DNA of 64,000 nt from JAPOXR01 sp964291445 (GCA_964291445.2 OZ219864.1:124001-188000), one strand, 5' to 3'. Shown: positions 1 to 9,243, counted from the first letter of the stretch. Notes: generated from the sequence alone by a model not told the origin. Numbers and translations: made by a program.

Positions 1-1
1 G

Positions 2-613
2 ATCGGAATTGGCGGAACTGCATTTGCAGTCGAGATCATCTTCGGCAGCCTGGCTGCAATCGGCGCACCCTTCGGCGTACCGCGGATCGGTGGCGATTTC
101 GGACCCTATTCCGGACTGTCAATTCTCGTGCTGGCCATGCCATTCATCGTGCTGGCCATCTGGATCCTCCTCACGAGGTCACGTTTCGGATTGCGGCTGG
201 CGGCGGCTGGCGAACACCCGTTTGCGGCCCGAAGTGTTGGCGCCAATCCATCCTTCATGAGGCTGGTGGCATTTGGCATCGGCGGGATCCTGTGTGCGTT
301 GGCAGGGGCTGAACTGGCCGCCGGAAGCCTGCAAATCTTTACGCAAAACATGGTCGCGGGTCGTGGATTCATGGGCTTTGCCGCGGTGATCTTCGGCGGT
401 GGACATCCTGTCGGCAGCGCGCTGGCGGCGATGTTCTTCAGCCTGGTCGGGGCGGTCGGAATTCGGATGCAGATTCACTTCGGTGCGTTCGTGTCCCACG
501 AATTGTTGCTGTGCCTTCCCTATCTTGCCACCGTGCTCGGGGTATGGATCACGAGTCGGAACAGGGGAGGGGCACGGGCAGCCTCCCAGATTTCCGAATT
601 GCGGGACCAGTAA
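2..613 (+). CDS. ABC transporter permease, C-terminal part (cut by window edge)
   Basis: The reading frame is open from base 2 to a TAA at 611-613, so the N-terminus lies outside the window. About 203 residues are visible, with several hydrophobic membrane spans. The stretch ARSVGANPSFMRLVAF followed by a glycine/alanine-rich span and GRGFMGFAAVIFGGGHPVGS is characteristic of the BPD_transp_2 permeases that work with BMP-type (nucleoside or simple-sugar) binding proteins. In this family the permease sits in the inner membrane and forms the translocation path with an ABC ATPase. Its partners would lie to the left. The substrate cannot be told from this fragment. Confidence 0.85.
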   Translation: MGIGGTAFAVEIIFGSLAAIGAPFGVPRIGGDFGPYSGLSILVLAMPFIVLAIWILLTRSRFGLRLAAAGEHPFAARSVGANPSFMRLVAFGIGGILCALAGAELAAGSLQIFTQNMVAGRGFMGFAAVIFGGGHPVGSALAAMFFSLVGAVGIRMQIHFGAFVSHELLLCLPYLATVLGVWITSRNRGGARAASQISELRDQ

Positions 614-633
614 CCCCCCGAAACCCGGGGGTT
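612..633 (+). terminator. Small hairpin at the permease stop codon
   Basis: AACCCCC (612-618) can pair with GGGGGTT (627-633) around an 8-base loop, beginning inside the permease stop codon. There is no strong T tract after it, so it may stabilise the mRNA end rather than terminate transcription. Confidence 0.3.
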
Positions 634-964
634 GATCTGGGCACTCCACGCCATACTGCCCTTGCCAGGCACCGGCCTCACGCCCGGGAAGTTGCCTGAT
701 TGGCCAAAACCGATCGCACGACCTGCACTTGGGCACGGGCTGGCGGTGCACCGTTCCCTGGCCGCATGCGAGACGGGACAGGCTTGCCATCCTGGCTTTT
801 TGCCCCAGGCAGATGCACCGGCCAACGGGCCAACACTCCCTGACAGGCGGAATCTGTGGAGCGAGCCCGGCAGCGAGAAATGGAACTGCGCACCGCCCTT
901 GGGTGCGGCCGGGCGTGACCAACATTGCCACGATCGGAACTCCTCGACTCGACAAGTCACAAAT
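634..964. other. Intergenic gap
   Basis: About 330 bases between the permease and the palindrome in front of the DUF4143 ATPase. Short open frames occur on both strands but none has a convincing start, ribosome site or recognisable product. It marks the junction between a transport operon and an accessory operon. Confidence 0.4.
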
Positions 965-988
965 CTATTGAGTAATTTTACTCAATAG
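965..988. promoter_or_regulatory. 24-bp palindrome before the DUF4143/NACHT operon
   Basis: CTATTGAGTAA (965-975) and TTACTCAATAG (978-988) are perfect 11-base inverted arms separated by two bases. The site is strikingly AT-rich for this genome and lies 14 bases before the ATG at 1003. A second short inverted repeat, AGGTT/AACCT, lies at 987-1000. It could be a repressor operator for the operon; no dedicated repressor gene is adjacent, so autoregulation by an operon product or a remote regulator is possible. Confidence 0.6.
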
Positions 989-1002
989 GTTAGACAACCT
1001 GC

Positions 1003-2280
1003 ATGACAACCTATGCACGGCCCCAGATTACCACGCTCCTGGCCCGCCTGCGCGAAAGACCTCAACGGCTCACAATCGTCACTGGTCCCCGTCAAACGGG
1101 CAAGACCACGCTCATTCACCAGCTCCGTGGACAATTGAGCCGCCCGTCCCGGTATGTGGCGGTCGACGAGGCCGATCCTGCAACCCTTCCCCCGATTCCG
1201 GATTTGGGCAACTCTCCGTCCACGCGTGCCGAGCGGCGATCGATTCCGCTCGACGGCCCGAGAGATGTCCGATGGTTGGTCAGGCAGTGGGAACAGGCGC
1301 GACTGGATGCCGAAGGTTCTGAGCGGGGCCTGGTCCTGATGATCGACGAGATCCAGAACATCCCGAACTGGTCGGCGGCGGTCAAGGGGCTGTGGGACGC
1401 CGATCGGCGATTCGACCGGCCCCTGCACGTCATTCTGCTCGGCTCCGCCCCATTGCTCATGCAGCACGGGATGAGCGAGAGCCTTGCCGGCAGGTTTGAG
1501 ACGGTTCATTTGACGCATTGGTCATTTGCCGAAATGTCGGCAGCCTTCGGCATCGATCTCCAGCAATACATCTATTTCGGGGGTTATCCGGGAGGTGCCT
1601 CGCTGATTGCGGAGCAGGGCCGATGGCGCGCCTTCATTGCCGAGGCATTGGTCGAGCCGAACATCGAGCGAGACATTCTTGCCATGCAGCGGGTGGACAA
1701 ACCTGCCTTGCTGAAGCGGTTGTTCGAACTCTGCACGGAGTATTCAGGGCAGATACTGTCTTACAACAAGATGCTCGGCCAGCTTCAGGACGCCGGCAAT
1801 ACCACCACCCTGGCACGCTACCTGGACCTCCTGTCGAATGCAGGCCTGATCGCGGGTCTTGCCAAGCATGCAACCGGCGCCCATCGAAGGAAATCCTCCA
1901 GCCCCAAGCTGAACGTCCTCAACACCGCACTCATGGCTGCGGCTTCGGGCTACACCTTCGAGGAGGCCAGGGCCGACCGCAGCTATTGGAGTCGCCTTGT
2001 CGAAAGCGCGGTGGGCGCACATCTGTTCAATTCGGGCGTGCCGGAACATCGCCTGTATTACTGGCGCGAAAACGGCTGCGAGGTGGATTTCGTTCTGGCG
2101 CGAGGCCGAAGACTCGTGGCCGTCGAAGTGAAGAGCGGTGCACGCAGGACGCGGGCAGGCGGGCTTGATCGATTCGAGGAGCGATTCGACGTCCAGAAAT
2201 CCATTGTCGTCGGCGAAGGAGGCGTTCCCCTGTCCGAGTTCCTGTCAACACCGGCCCGTGAATGGCTCGATGGTTCATGA
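1003..2280 (+). CDS. AAA ATPase with DUF4143 C-terminal domain
   Basis: The 425-residue protein has a P-loop NTPase domain of the AAA_14 type followed by DUF4143. Walker A is GPRQTGKTT at about residues 28-36 and Walker B is LVLMIDEIQ near 109-117; LLGS afterwards fits the sensor strand. The C-terminal part contains CEVDFVL and VAVEVKSG (about 359-380), a PD-(D/E)XK-like arrangement common in DUF4143 proteins. Family members are widespread in accessory DNA and their cellular role is not established. No ribosome site is visible before the ATG, which follows the palindrome closely. The stop overlaps the next gene's ATG in an ATGA, so the two products are probably made together. Confidence 0.9.
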   Translation: MTTYARPQITTLLARLRERPQRLTIVTGPRQTGKTTLIHQLRGQLSRPSRYVAVDEADPATLPPIPDLGNSPSTRAERRSIPLDGPRDVRWLVRQWEQARLDAEGSERGLVLMIDEIQNIPNWSAAVKGLWDADRRFDRPLHVILLGSAPLLMQHGMSESLAGRFETVHLTHWSFAEMSAAFGIDLQQYIYFGGYPGGASLIAEQGRWRAFIAEALVEPNIERDILAMQRVDKPALLKRLFELCTEYSGQILSYNKMLGQLQDAGNTTTLARYLDLLSNAGLIAGLAKHATGAHRRKSSSPKLNVLNTALMAAASGYTFEEARADRSYWSRLVESAVGAHLFNSGVPEHRLYYWRENGCEVDFVLARGRRLVAVEVKSGARRTRAGGLDRFEERFDVQKSIVVGEGGVPLSEFLSTPAREWLDGS

Positions 2281-5200
2281 CGACCCTTTTTCGACGAACA
2301 TGTCGCGACATCGGCGGTCACGACCCACGTTTCCATTCCGAGCCTCCATCCCGGCCTGTCGAGGACTGGAAGGACGAAGCGGCCTACGTGTTGCTTGGCG
2401 CTCCCGGCTCGGGCAAGACAACGATTTTCAGACAGCAGGCAGAGCGACAGGGTGGGCACTACGTCACTGCCCGCGACTTCCTGGCCTTCGACAACCGGCC
2501 CGAGTGGCAACAAACGCCCCTCTTCATCGATGGGTTGGACGAGACACGGGCCGGATCAACCGATGGGCGTGCGCCAATGGATGGCATCCGTGTCAAACTC
2601 GACCGCTTGGGATGTCCCCGTTTTCGTCTCTCGTGTCGCGAGGCCGATTGGTTCGGAGCCAATGACAGGAGCAATCTCGAAAAGGTGGCTCCCGGCGGCA
2701 CCGTCAAGGTGCTCCGCATCGATCCTTTGACCGACCGGGAAATCCACGATTTCCTGCGCGAGGTTCTCGGACATAGGGATCCGGACAGGTTTCTTGTCGA
2801 GGCCCGGGGAATGGGCCTCCAGGGATTGCTGGTCAATCCCCAGAGCCTGAAGATGCTGGCGACCGCCGTAGGGGCCGACGGGATTTGGCCCGAGACCAGG
2901 TCGCAGACATTCGATATGGCATGCCGAGCCCTGCTTGCAGAGCGCAATGACGAACATCGCCTGGCAGATACCGACCCTGCCGACAACGCAGGCAAGGTCA
3001 AGGCCAGCGGGATGCTCTTGGCGGTGCAGCTTCTGACAGGCGCCGCCGGATATGCACTGCCAGGCTCAGAGGGCGACCAGCATTTCATTGAACTCGATCA
3101 ATTGCCGGGAGCCAGCCAGGAACTTCTTCGCTGTTGCCTGCAATCCAGGCTGTTCGAAGCTTCTGCCGAGTGCCGCATGGTTCCCGTTCACCGTCAGGTC
3201 GCGGAGTTCCTTGCCGCCAGGCACCTGGCCGCTCTTGTCGAGGACGGTCTGCCAGTCGGGCGCATTATTGCCCTGATCACCGGTTACGACGGCGCGGTGG
3301 TCTCCGAACTGCGCGGTCTGGCCGCGTGGCTCGCCGCTCTCAGCAAACCTGGGCGGGCGGAGGTGATAGCGAGCGATCCACTCGGTGCCGCCCTCTACGG
3401 CGACGCCAAACACTTCCCGCCGAAGGAAAAAATCCAGATCCTGGCCGGGATCGAACAGCAAGTCGCGGCAAACCCCCGCCTGATCACCATGGTCGAGATG
3501 GATGCTCGCCTCGGCGACCTTGTCACCGGCAGCATGGAGTGCCGAATTCGCAGGATCCTGGCCGAGCCAGCGCGGGAGGATTCCTGGCAATCCTACATCG
3601 CCATCCTGCTTGAAGCGCTGCACCATGGCGAACAACTTCCGAAGCTTGCCGACTCGCTCATGGCGTTGATCCGGGATGGCACGAGATGGCCGAGGATTCG
3701 GGATCGTGCCGTGGACGTATTCATGCGGCACCATCATGATGACATTGAGGCCCTCGCGGAGCTGAAGGCGTTGGCCGACGAGATCCATAGCGGACGGGTG
3801 ACGGACCCCGACGATGGCCTGCTTGGCCGCCTGCTGTCCACGCTATACCCGAAAGCGATATCAGCAGCGCAGATCATGCAATATCTCAGGGTCCCGAAAA
3901 AACCCGGCAACATCCTCGGCTACGAATTTTTCTGGATCAGGCACCTTCCCGGGAAATCGAACAGGGACCAGTTGGCCAAGCTTCTTGATGAGCTTGTCGA
4001 GTGCGACCCGTCACTGGTATCGGGCGACAGGGAACCCGGATTTTCCACGATCCCCGTTTCTCTGCTGCCTTCGACGTTGCTGGCCCGGTATCTTCGGTTG
4101 TCGGGGAATGACGTTGACCCGGCCCGGCTGTTCAATTGGCTGGAAACCATCGCCATCTCGGGTGATCGGACATATGGTCCAGACATCGATAGCCAGGAAT
4201 TGAAGGAGATTTGCAACTGGCTTGCAAGCCGCCCAGCTGTTTGGAAATCCTTGCTGGAGATGTGCCTGCTGCATTGCAGCCAACAGCCTGGCTGCAGCGC
4301 GGCTCGCCAGTTCCAAATCTGCATGGGCCAGGAAGAGCGTGGCAGGCTCCTTGGTATCACCCGGCCGCCGGATTTCGGAGTGTGGTGCCTCGATCAGGCA
4401 GTCGCTGCCGGGAGCCGGGTGATCGCCGAATGGTTCGTGGCCCAAGTTGCGGATTGCCTGCATTTCAGCCGCTGGGATGCGGGCCTGTCCCGCAAGGCAG
4501 TATCGGGGCGCCTGGCCGGCTCCGCCGGTCTCAAGGATGTATTTGACAGCAGAATGATCGAGCTGGAAGCCCTTTCCGCCAACAACGACATCTCCAAGTC
4601 CCGCCTGCAGGAGCGGCCGCGGACCCGGCGGTCGGACTGGCACGTGCATGTCAAACCATTCGAGGGCGAACTGCGCGCAGGGAGGGCAAGGCCCGCGCTT
4701 CTGCATCAACTCGCCACGGCATATTTTGGCGGTTATCTCGACATACGGGGCAATTCACCGAGAGACAGGCTGAATGCTCTCCTGGCCAATGATGAAAACC
4801 TGGTCGACGCCGTCCTGTCCGGGTTTCGCAATACCTTGGACCGGGATGATCTGCCTTCGATTGCCAGCGTCATGCGACTCGGACGCAAGAACCGAATACA
4901 CCACCTCGCCTTGCCCTTCATGGCAGGAATGGAGGAGACGGCAAACGCCATTCCATCCGGCCGGCTCAACCTGGATCACCGGAATTTGCGGCTTGCCCTG
5001 ACAATCCATTCCACGGTCCCGATCTGGCCCACGGCACGGCATCCCGCCGACCGTCCGCCGCCCTGGTTTGCCTGGGCGCTTTCCAACCACCCCGAGACCG
5101 CAGCCGATGTGCTCGTGCGGACTGCCCTTTCGAAACTGCGCAAGGGCGAGGAGTCTCCAGCGGGCATCCATGAATTGGCGCACTCTCCGGACCATGCCTG

Positions 5201-6419
5201 CATCGCCCGCCTGGCCTCGATGCCGCTACTCGAACAATTCCCCGTGCGTTGTGCATCCGGGCAGCTGCGGAGCCTGGATCACCTGCTGTCGGCCGCAAGG
5301 CGACATTGTGACATCGACCCGCTCCTGGAATTGATCGACGAGAGGCATGACGATCGCCGAATGAGCGTGGCACAGCGCATCCATTGGCTTGTCGCTGGCT
5401 TGTGCATCGCACCTGAATCCTACGTCGAATTGCTGGAGAAAGATGTCGAAGGCAAGGAGCGCCGCGTTCGTTTCCTGGCAAATGCAGTGACCGGGCAATT
5501 CGGGAAGTCGCCAGATCCGAATTGCAACTGGAGCGTGCCTGCACTTCAGCTCCTGATCCGACTGATCGGCTCCTCCTTCCGGCCATGTTCGCTCGACGCC
5601 GATTCCGATTCGGGATTGGTGATGGTGACCCCGGAATTCAACGCCGCAGAGCGGGTACGGAACCTGATTGAGCATCTGGCGGCAATTTCGACTGAAGAGG
5701 CTTCGCGGGCGCTCGACGCGTTATCGTCCGACAACCAGTTGCGTGCCTGGAATTCGCTGCTCGTGAAAGCCGTCCATCGGCAGCAGGAGGGCCGTCGTGA
5801 AGCTGCATTCGCCTATCGCGATGTCGCCCAGGTGCTCGACACGCTCAATTTCGGTGCCCCGGCAAATGTCGCAGATTTGGCCGCACTGACTTACGGACAT
5901 TTGCGGCAGATCGCCGATAACATACGCGCCGGCAACACATCCGGTTGGCGGCAATTCTGGAATGTCGATCATCACCGAAGGCCGACGACTCCCCGCCCGG
6001 AGGATGTGTGTCGGGACGCGCTGGTGCCGATTCTGCAGGAAAGGCTGTGCCGCCTCGGTATCGATGTCCAGCCGGAAGGACGCTATGCCAATGAAAGGCG
6101 GGCAGATATTCGTGTTTCATGTCCGGGTTTCAATATCCCCGTGGAGATCAAGAGAAGCTGCAGTCGGGATCTCTGGAGTGCGTTGCAATCGCAGTTGATT
6201 GCCCATTACAGCATCGACCCCGAGACCGGGGGGCATGGCATCTATTTCGTATTCTGGTTCGGTGACACCAGGGCCTGCCGACCCAGACCGCCGGAGACAG
6301 GGCCACCGGTAGCCGATCCATGCGATTTGGAAGATCGCCTGCAAGCGAGCCTGCCCGCGGGCAAGAGACACCGGATTCGGATTTGTGTCATCGATGTCTC
6401 CGAACCCGCTTCCGGGTAA
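2277..6419 (+). CDS. Large NACHT (STAND) NTPase with C-terminal PD-(D/E)XK-like domain
   Basis: About 1380 residues. Walker A is GAPGSGKTT (about 41-49) and the Walker B strand reads LFIDGLDE (about 82-89); the DG-DE form is the hallmark of NACHT NTPases. A long helical middle region of roughly 900 residues follows, plausibly a repeat-type sensor or scaffold. Near the C-terminus ADIRV (about 1275) and VEIKRS (about 1289), then a Q-containing helix and GIYFVFWFG, match the layout of restriction-endonuclease-fold domains. STAND NTPases of this size are often anti-phage sensors whose oligomerisation activates an effector; here the likely effector is at the C-terminus, whereas Avs-type proteins carry it at the N-terminus. 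The ATG at 2277 overlaps the upstream stop (ATGA); an in-frame ATG at 2262 is an alternative. Defence function is inference. Confidence 0.85.
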   Translation: MTTLFRRTCRDIGGHDPRFHSEPPSRPVEDWKDEAAYVLLGAPGSGKTTIFRQQAERQGGHYVTARDFLAFDNRPEWQQTPLFIDGLDETRAGSTDGRAPMDGIRVKLDRLGCPRFRLSCREADWFGANDRSNLEKVAPGGTVKVLRIDPLTDREIHDFLREVLGHRDPDRFLVEARGMGLQGLLVNPQSLKMLATAVGADGIWPETRSQTFDMACRALLAERNDEHRLADTDPADNAGKVKASGMLLAVQLLTGAAGYALPGSEGDQHFIELDQLPGASQELLRCCLQSRLFEASAECRMVPVHRQVAEFLAARHLAALVEDGLPVGRIIALITGYDGAVVSELRGLAAWLAALSKPGRAEVIASDPLGAALYGDAKHFPPKEKIQILAGIEQQVAANPRLITMVEMDARLGDLVTGSMECRIRRILAEPAREDSWQSYIAILLEALHHGEQLPKLADSLMALIRDGTRWPRIRDRAVDVFMRHHHDDIEALAELKALADEIHSGRVTDPDDGLLGRLLSTLYPKAISAAQIMQYLRVPKKPGNILGYEFFWIRHLPGKSNRDQLAKLLDELVECDPSLVSGDREPGFSTIPVSLLPSTLLARYLRLSGNDVDPARLFNWLETIAISGDRTYGPDIDSQELKEICNWLASRPAVWKSLLEMCLLHCSQQPGCSAARQFQICMGQEERGRLLGITRPPDFGVWCLDQAVAAGSRVIAEWFVAQVADCLHFSRWDAGLSRKAVSGRLAGSAGLKDVFDSRMIELEALSANNDISKSRLQERPRTRRSDWHVHVKPFEGELRAGRARPALLHQLATAYFGGYLDIRGNSPRDRLNALLANDENLVDAVLSGFRNTLDRDDLPSIASVMRLGRKNRIHHLALPFMAGMEETANAIPSGRLNLDHRNLRLALTIHSTVPIWPTARHPADRPPPWFAWALSNHPETAADVLVRTALSKLRKGEESPAGIHELAHSPDHACIARLASMPLLEQFPVRCASGQLRSLDHLLSAARRHCDIDPLLELIDERHDDRRMSVAQRIHWLVAGLCIAPESYVELLEKDVEGKERRVRFLANAVTGQFGKSPDPNCNWSVPALQLLIRLIGSSFRPCSLDADSDSGLVMVTPEFNAAERVRNLIEHLAAISTEEASRALDALSSDNQLRAWNSLLVKAVHRQQEGRREAAFAYRDVAQVLDTLNFGAPANVADLAALTYGHLRQIADNIRAGNTSGWRQFWNVDHHRRPTTPRPEDVCRDALVPILQERLCRLGIDVQPEGRYANERRADIRVSCPGFNIPVEIKRSCSRDLWSALQSQLIAHYSIDPETGGHGIYFVFWFGDTRACRPRPPETGPPVADPCDLEDRLQASLPAGKRHRIRICVIDVSEPASG

Positions 6420-6420
6420 A

Positions 6421-6438
6421 CTGCAGGCTCGCCTGCAG
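6421..6438 (+). terminator. Hairpin directly after the NACHT gene
   Basis: CTGCAGG (6421-6427) pairs with CCTGCAG (6432-6438) across a CTCG loop, two bases after the TAA stop of the NACHT gene. No T tract follows, so this is a candidate rather than a certain intrinsic terminator. Confidence 0.45.
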
Positions 6439-6586
6439 CGCGTGATGCTGGTGAGGAAACTCTCCGGCCGGACATGGGCACGCAACCGGTTGTGGATCAT
6501 GGCGCCGTATGGCGTGTCCCTGGTTGAGGCCGGATCGCCGGCCTGTTCGGCTGGCGTTCCACGAGGCGGAAGACGCTGGCCGGGTG

Positions 6587-7219
6587 TCAGGTCAGTTCGG
6601 TCAGCAGGTCGTCGGGGGCCGGCCGCAGGAGGCTGGCCGCGTCATCGACATTGCCGGTCAGCCACTGGTCGTAATCGCCGGGGTCGAGAATGACCGGCAT
6701 CCGGTTGTGGATTTGCATGGCCAGGGCGTTGGGCCGGGTGGTGGCGATGGCAAATGTTCGCAGGGATTGCCTCTCGCCGCCGATCACCCCCTCGAAGCGG
6801 GTCCAGATGCCGGCAAAGGCGAATGTCTCGCCGGGCGCGATTGCATACCAGTGACGCCCGGTCGGGCTGCGGCGACTGAATTCGCAATAGGCGGTTGCCG
6901 GAACCAGGCAGCGCCGGTTGGCCAGGCTGCCGGCCCAGAAACCCGAATTGCCGATGCGGTCATCGCGGGCATTGGTGACCGCCTTGGGCAGGATCGGCTT
7001 GCCGGTGCGCCGCGAGGTTTGCGCAAGCAGGAACCCCCACTGCATTTCCGAGAGATGCCGGTCATTGTCAGCGTCAAGATGCAGCACCGCCGCCTGGCGT
7101 TTCGGCCAAATCTCCGCCGCCGCGGTCCAGTCGGCGCCCAAATGGTTGTTGGCCGGCAGGACGGCAAACATCCGCTGCATGGCCTCGCGGGCGGTCAGGT
7201 TGGAAAAGAGATTGCACAT
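6587..7219 (-). CDS. SRAP-domain protein (SOS response-associated, YedK/HMCES family)
   Basis: The 210-residue protein begins MCNLFSN, so Cys2 becomes the N-terminal catalytic cysteine after removal of Met, as in YedK/HMCES. Further family marks are PANNHL, WGFL, TNARDD, CLVPATAYCEF (the Glu being part of the active site) and HNRMPVIL near the end. Known members form a covalent thiazolidine crosslink with abasic sites in single-stranded DNA and protect them from cleavage. Length is typical. It stands alone between the accessory ATPase operon and the DUF1116 pseudogene. Confidence 0.95.
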   Translation of the reverse strand: MCNLFSNLTAREAMQRMFAVLPANNHLGADWTAAAEIWPKRQAAVLHLDADNDRHLSEMQWGFLLAQTSRRTGKPILPKAVTNARDDRIGNSGFWAGSLANRRCLVPATAYCEFSRRSPTGRHWYAIAPGETFAFAGIWTRFEGVIGGERQSLRTFAIATTRPNALAMQIHNRMPVILDPGDYDQWLTGNVDDAASLLRPAPDDLLTELT

Positions 7220-7290
7220 ATTCTTCTGTCAGCCCTGCCCCATGTCGCATCTGCATCTGTCTGTCCGGCCCAACTGCGCATTTGCGTCCG

Positions 7291-8549
7291 TCAGCCCTGT
7301 TCGAGTGCGGCCATGGCCTCGGCGAAGACGGATGTTGGCATGTCGTAGATTCCGCCACCGATCCGCCCCTTCTTGCCAAGCCGGTCGATGATTCCCAGGC
7401 CAACCAGGGGGCCAGTGCCGGCTTCGATGACGCTGCGTGCCGACAGGCCGAGCCTGATGTCGAGGCCGTGGAAGCCTGGATGTGGCCCGAGGGGCAGCAT
7501 CCGGCGGCGCTCCGGGGCGTCCTCCGGCAGGACATCCCGGAACAGCTCCAATTGCGGCGGTGACAGGTGCACGGCCATGGCGCCGAGGCCAAGCGCCTCG
7601 ACCACGGCGCTGTCGCCCACCGCCCCGAGGGCGCGGTGGTCGGAATGTCGCCGGTCTTGCCCCGCGGCGGTTCGGCCGGGACCCGGAACCACTGCCCCGG
7701 CAGGCCCGACAGCTGTATGCCTGCCGTCAGGCCATTGCCGCCAGCCGCACTCACCAGGGAGGACCCGGCAACGCCCTCGGCGGCACGCATGACGCATTTG
7801 CATGCCGCCATCCACGGATTGAGGAAGATCCCCGGCGAGGTCTCCAGGAATTCCCGGAGCCGGGGATTCGGCTTGCCGGCGCCCCTCGCCAACAACTCGC
7901 CGACCAGCAATTCGGCGCCGACCAGCGTTCGCCCGTGACAGTCATCACCTTCGGCAAGGCTCCTGGCCGCCAGCGGAACCAGCGGGACGCCCTCGGCGAT
8001 TCCGCTCTCCAGCCAGGCTGCAAACTCGTCATTGACCCATTTCAGATGCTCGACCACGTCATCCGATCGCAGGCCGAGTCGCATGGCTGGCCCGGCGCCG
8101 CCATTGATCGGCGCATGCGCCACTGCCTGCCCGCGATGCGCATCATACACCCGGTGCAGCGGCATGGATGCCGACACCACCGCGGCCAGCGGTACGACCA
8201 CGCCGTGATCCTGCGCCGGGCGCAGCGTGATCTCGCCGGCCATGATCATTATCTCGGCCTCGTCGAAGCTGGCGGCCAGGCCTTCATGAACGGCGGCAGC
8301 GCAAGCGGAATTCAGGATCGGGCGAACGATCTCCGCCGCCGCAGTGAACGCGGGCCCGGCATGCAGCAGCGTGTTGGCTGGCAGGCTGGTGGCATCGGCG
8401 GCGCTCTCCAGTCGGTTCCATACCGGCTCGGCCACGATCAGGTGATCATGGGCCAGGCGGTCGGCCGGATGAAGCCCGCCTGGATCCAAGCCGCTACCCC
8501 GCACCCGGGATGATCCGGGCCGGACCAGGGTGCAGGCTGCCCCTTCCAT
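7291..8549 (-). pseudogene. DUF1116 family gene broken by a single-base frameshift
   Basis: Read from 8549 leftward, one frame encodes the N-terminal two thirds of a DUF1116 protein (TLLHAGPAF, then NGGAGPAMRLGL, SAAGGNGLTAGIQL, GLPGQWFRVPAEPP). At about 7642-7646 homology moves to another frame that gives DHRALGAVGDSAVVEALGLG and runs to a stop at 7291 (SVFAEAMAALEQG). Restoring one base inside ATTCC/GAC would join them as DIPDHRALGAVGDS. DUF1116 proteins are often found with FdrA/oxamate carbamoyltransferase-type genes, which are not seen here. The first ATG (8549) lies inside a tandem repeat, so the true start could be further in. It may be a real mutation or a sequencing error. Confidence 0.8.
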
Positions 8550-8640
8550 GCATGTTAATCCGTCTCCGGGATGATCCGGGGCCGGCGGCGGCGATGTCTG
8601 CCACTCGCATGCATGCTACGTCGCCTCCGGGATGATCCAG
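8507..8640. repeat. Imperfect 61-bp tandem repeat with partial third copy
   Basis: GGGATGATCC recurs at 8507, 8568 and 8629, exactly 61 bases apart. The first two 61-base units also share CTGCC and CATGCATG in register, roughly three quarters identical overall; the third copy diverges after about 10 bases. On the minus strand each copy starts with codons for Ile-Ile-Pro and soon reaches a stop, so the 3' end of the unknown gene at 8616-9239 appears to have been duplicated downstream of itself. Confidence 0.6.
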
Positions 8641-9239
8641 GTCTCGGAGAAGTAGAGGAAGGCGGTGGTGGTTTCAGCCCCGGCCTGAACCCGGCGGCCG
8701 ATCTGGCCGGGCAATGACCGCCCGTTGACCATGATTGACGCCGATCTGGCCGGCACCAGCACCGTGAACATGGTATGGCGGCCTGTGCCGGTCTGCTCCG
8801 GAACCAACTCCATCGCCCGCGGCGCTTCGAGATCCGCCCAGGCAAGCTCGACGACAAGATTGTCGGCCGACACCGTTTCGACATAGCGGTGGCCCATCGG
8901 GTCACCGCTGCTCCTGATCGAGCGGGCCGGCTGGAAGCGCAGCCCGTCATAGGCTGGCGCCTGGCGGAAGGCAGCCAGGCGGCCGATGAACTCCCGCATG
9001 AGGTAGTCGGCCAGCCCCGGATTGTCGCCGATGAGCAGGTTGGGTGCCCCGGCGCTGCCGGCGGCGCTGCGTGGCGATGCGTAGAGAAGCAGCAACTCGC
9101 CGGGGCCGGCCGGCGACCAGGCCACCCGGAAGAACAGCGCCATGGCCGTGAATTCGCCATCCTCGCCCTTGAGCAGGATGCCCGGGTTCTCGCCGGTCCA
9201 GTCGACCCGTCCGGGGGTTATCGGCACTGGAAGTGGCAA
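8616..9239 (-). CDS. Unknown protein, paralogue A of a tandem pair in the Rieske operon
   Basis: About 207 residues ending ETWIIPEAT. It aligns along its whole length with the neighbour at 9244-9867: TPGRVDW versus NSGRVEW at the start, FFRV then LLLY or LLLG in the middle, APNLLIGDN versus APNLLMTDN, and SIMVNGRSLPGQ versus SIMINGTGLAGQ near the end. Homology begins at a TTG (9239) placed after a GGAGGAGGCTGAGGA ribosome-site stretch in the end of the upstream gene; a GTG at 9227 is the alternative, and a longer open frame to 9353 is not supported. No signal peptide or membrane span is seen and I do not recognise the family. Confidence 0.65.
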   Translation of the reverse strand: MPLPVPITPGRVDWTGENPGILLKGEDGEFTAMALFFRVAWSPAGPGELLLLYASPRSAAGSAGAPNLLIGDNPGLADYLMREFIGRLAAFRQAPAYDGLRFQPARSIRSSGDPMGHRYVETVSADNLVVELAWADLEAPRAMELVPEQTGTGRHTMFTVLVPARSASIMVNGRSLPGQIGRRVQAGAETTTAFLYFSETWIIPEAT

Positions 9240-9243
9240 ATCC

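Noticed and set aside
7635..7650. Programmed frameshift as explanation for the split DUF1116 gene
   Set aside because: No slippery heptamer at the break; the sequence there is mixed CCGACC, so a simple one-base loss is more likely.
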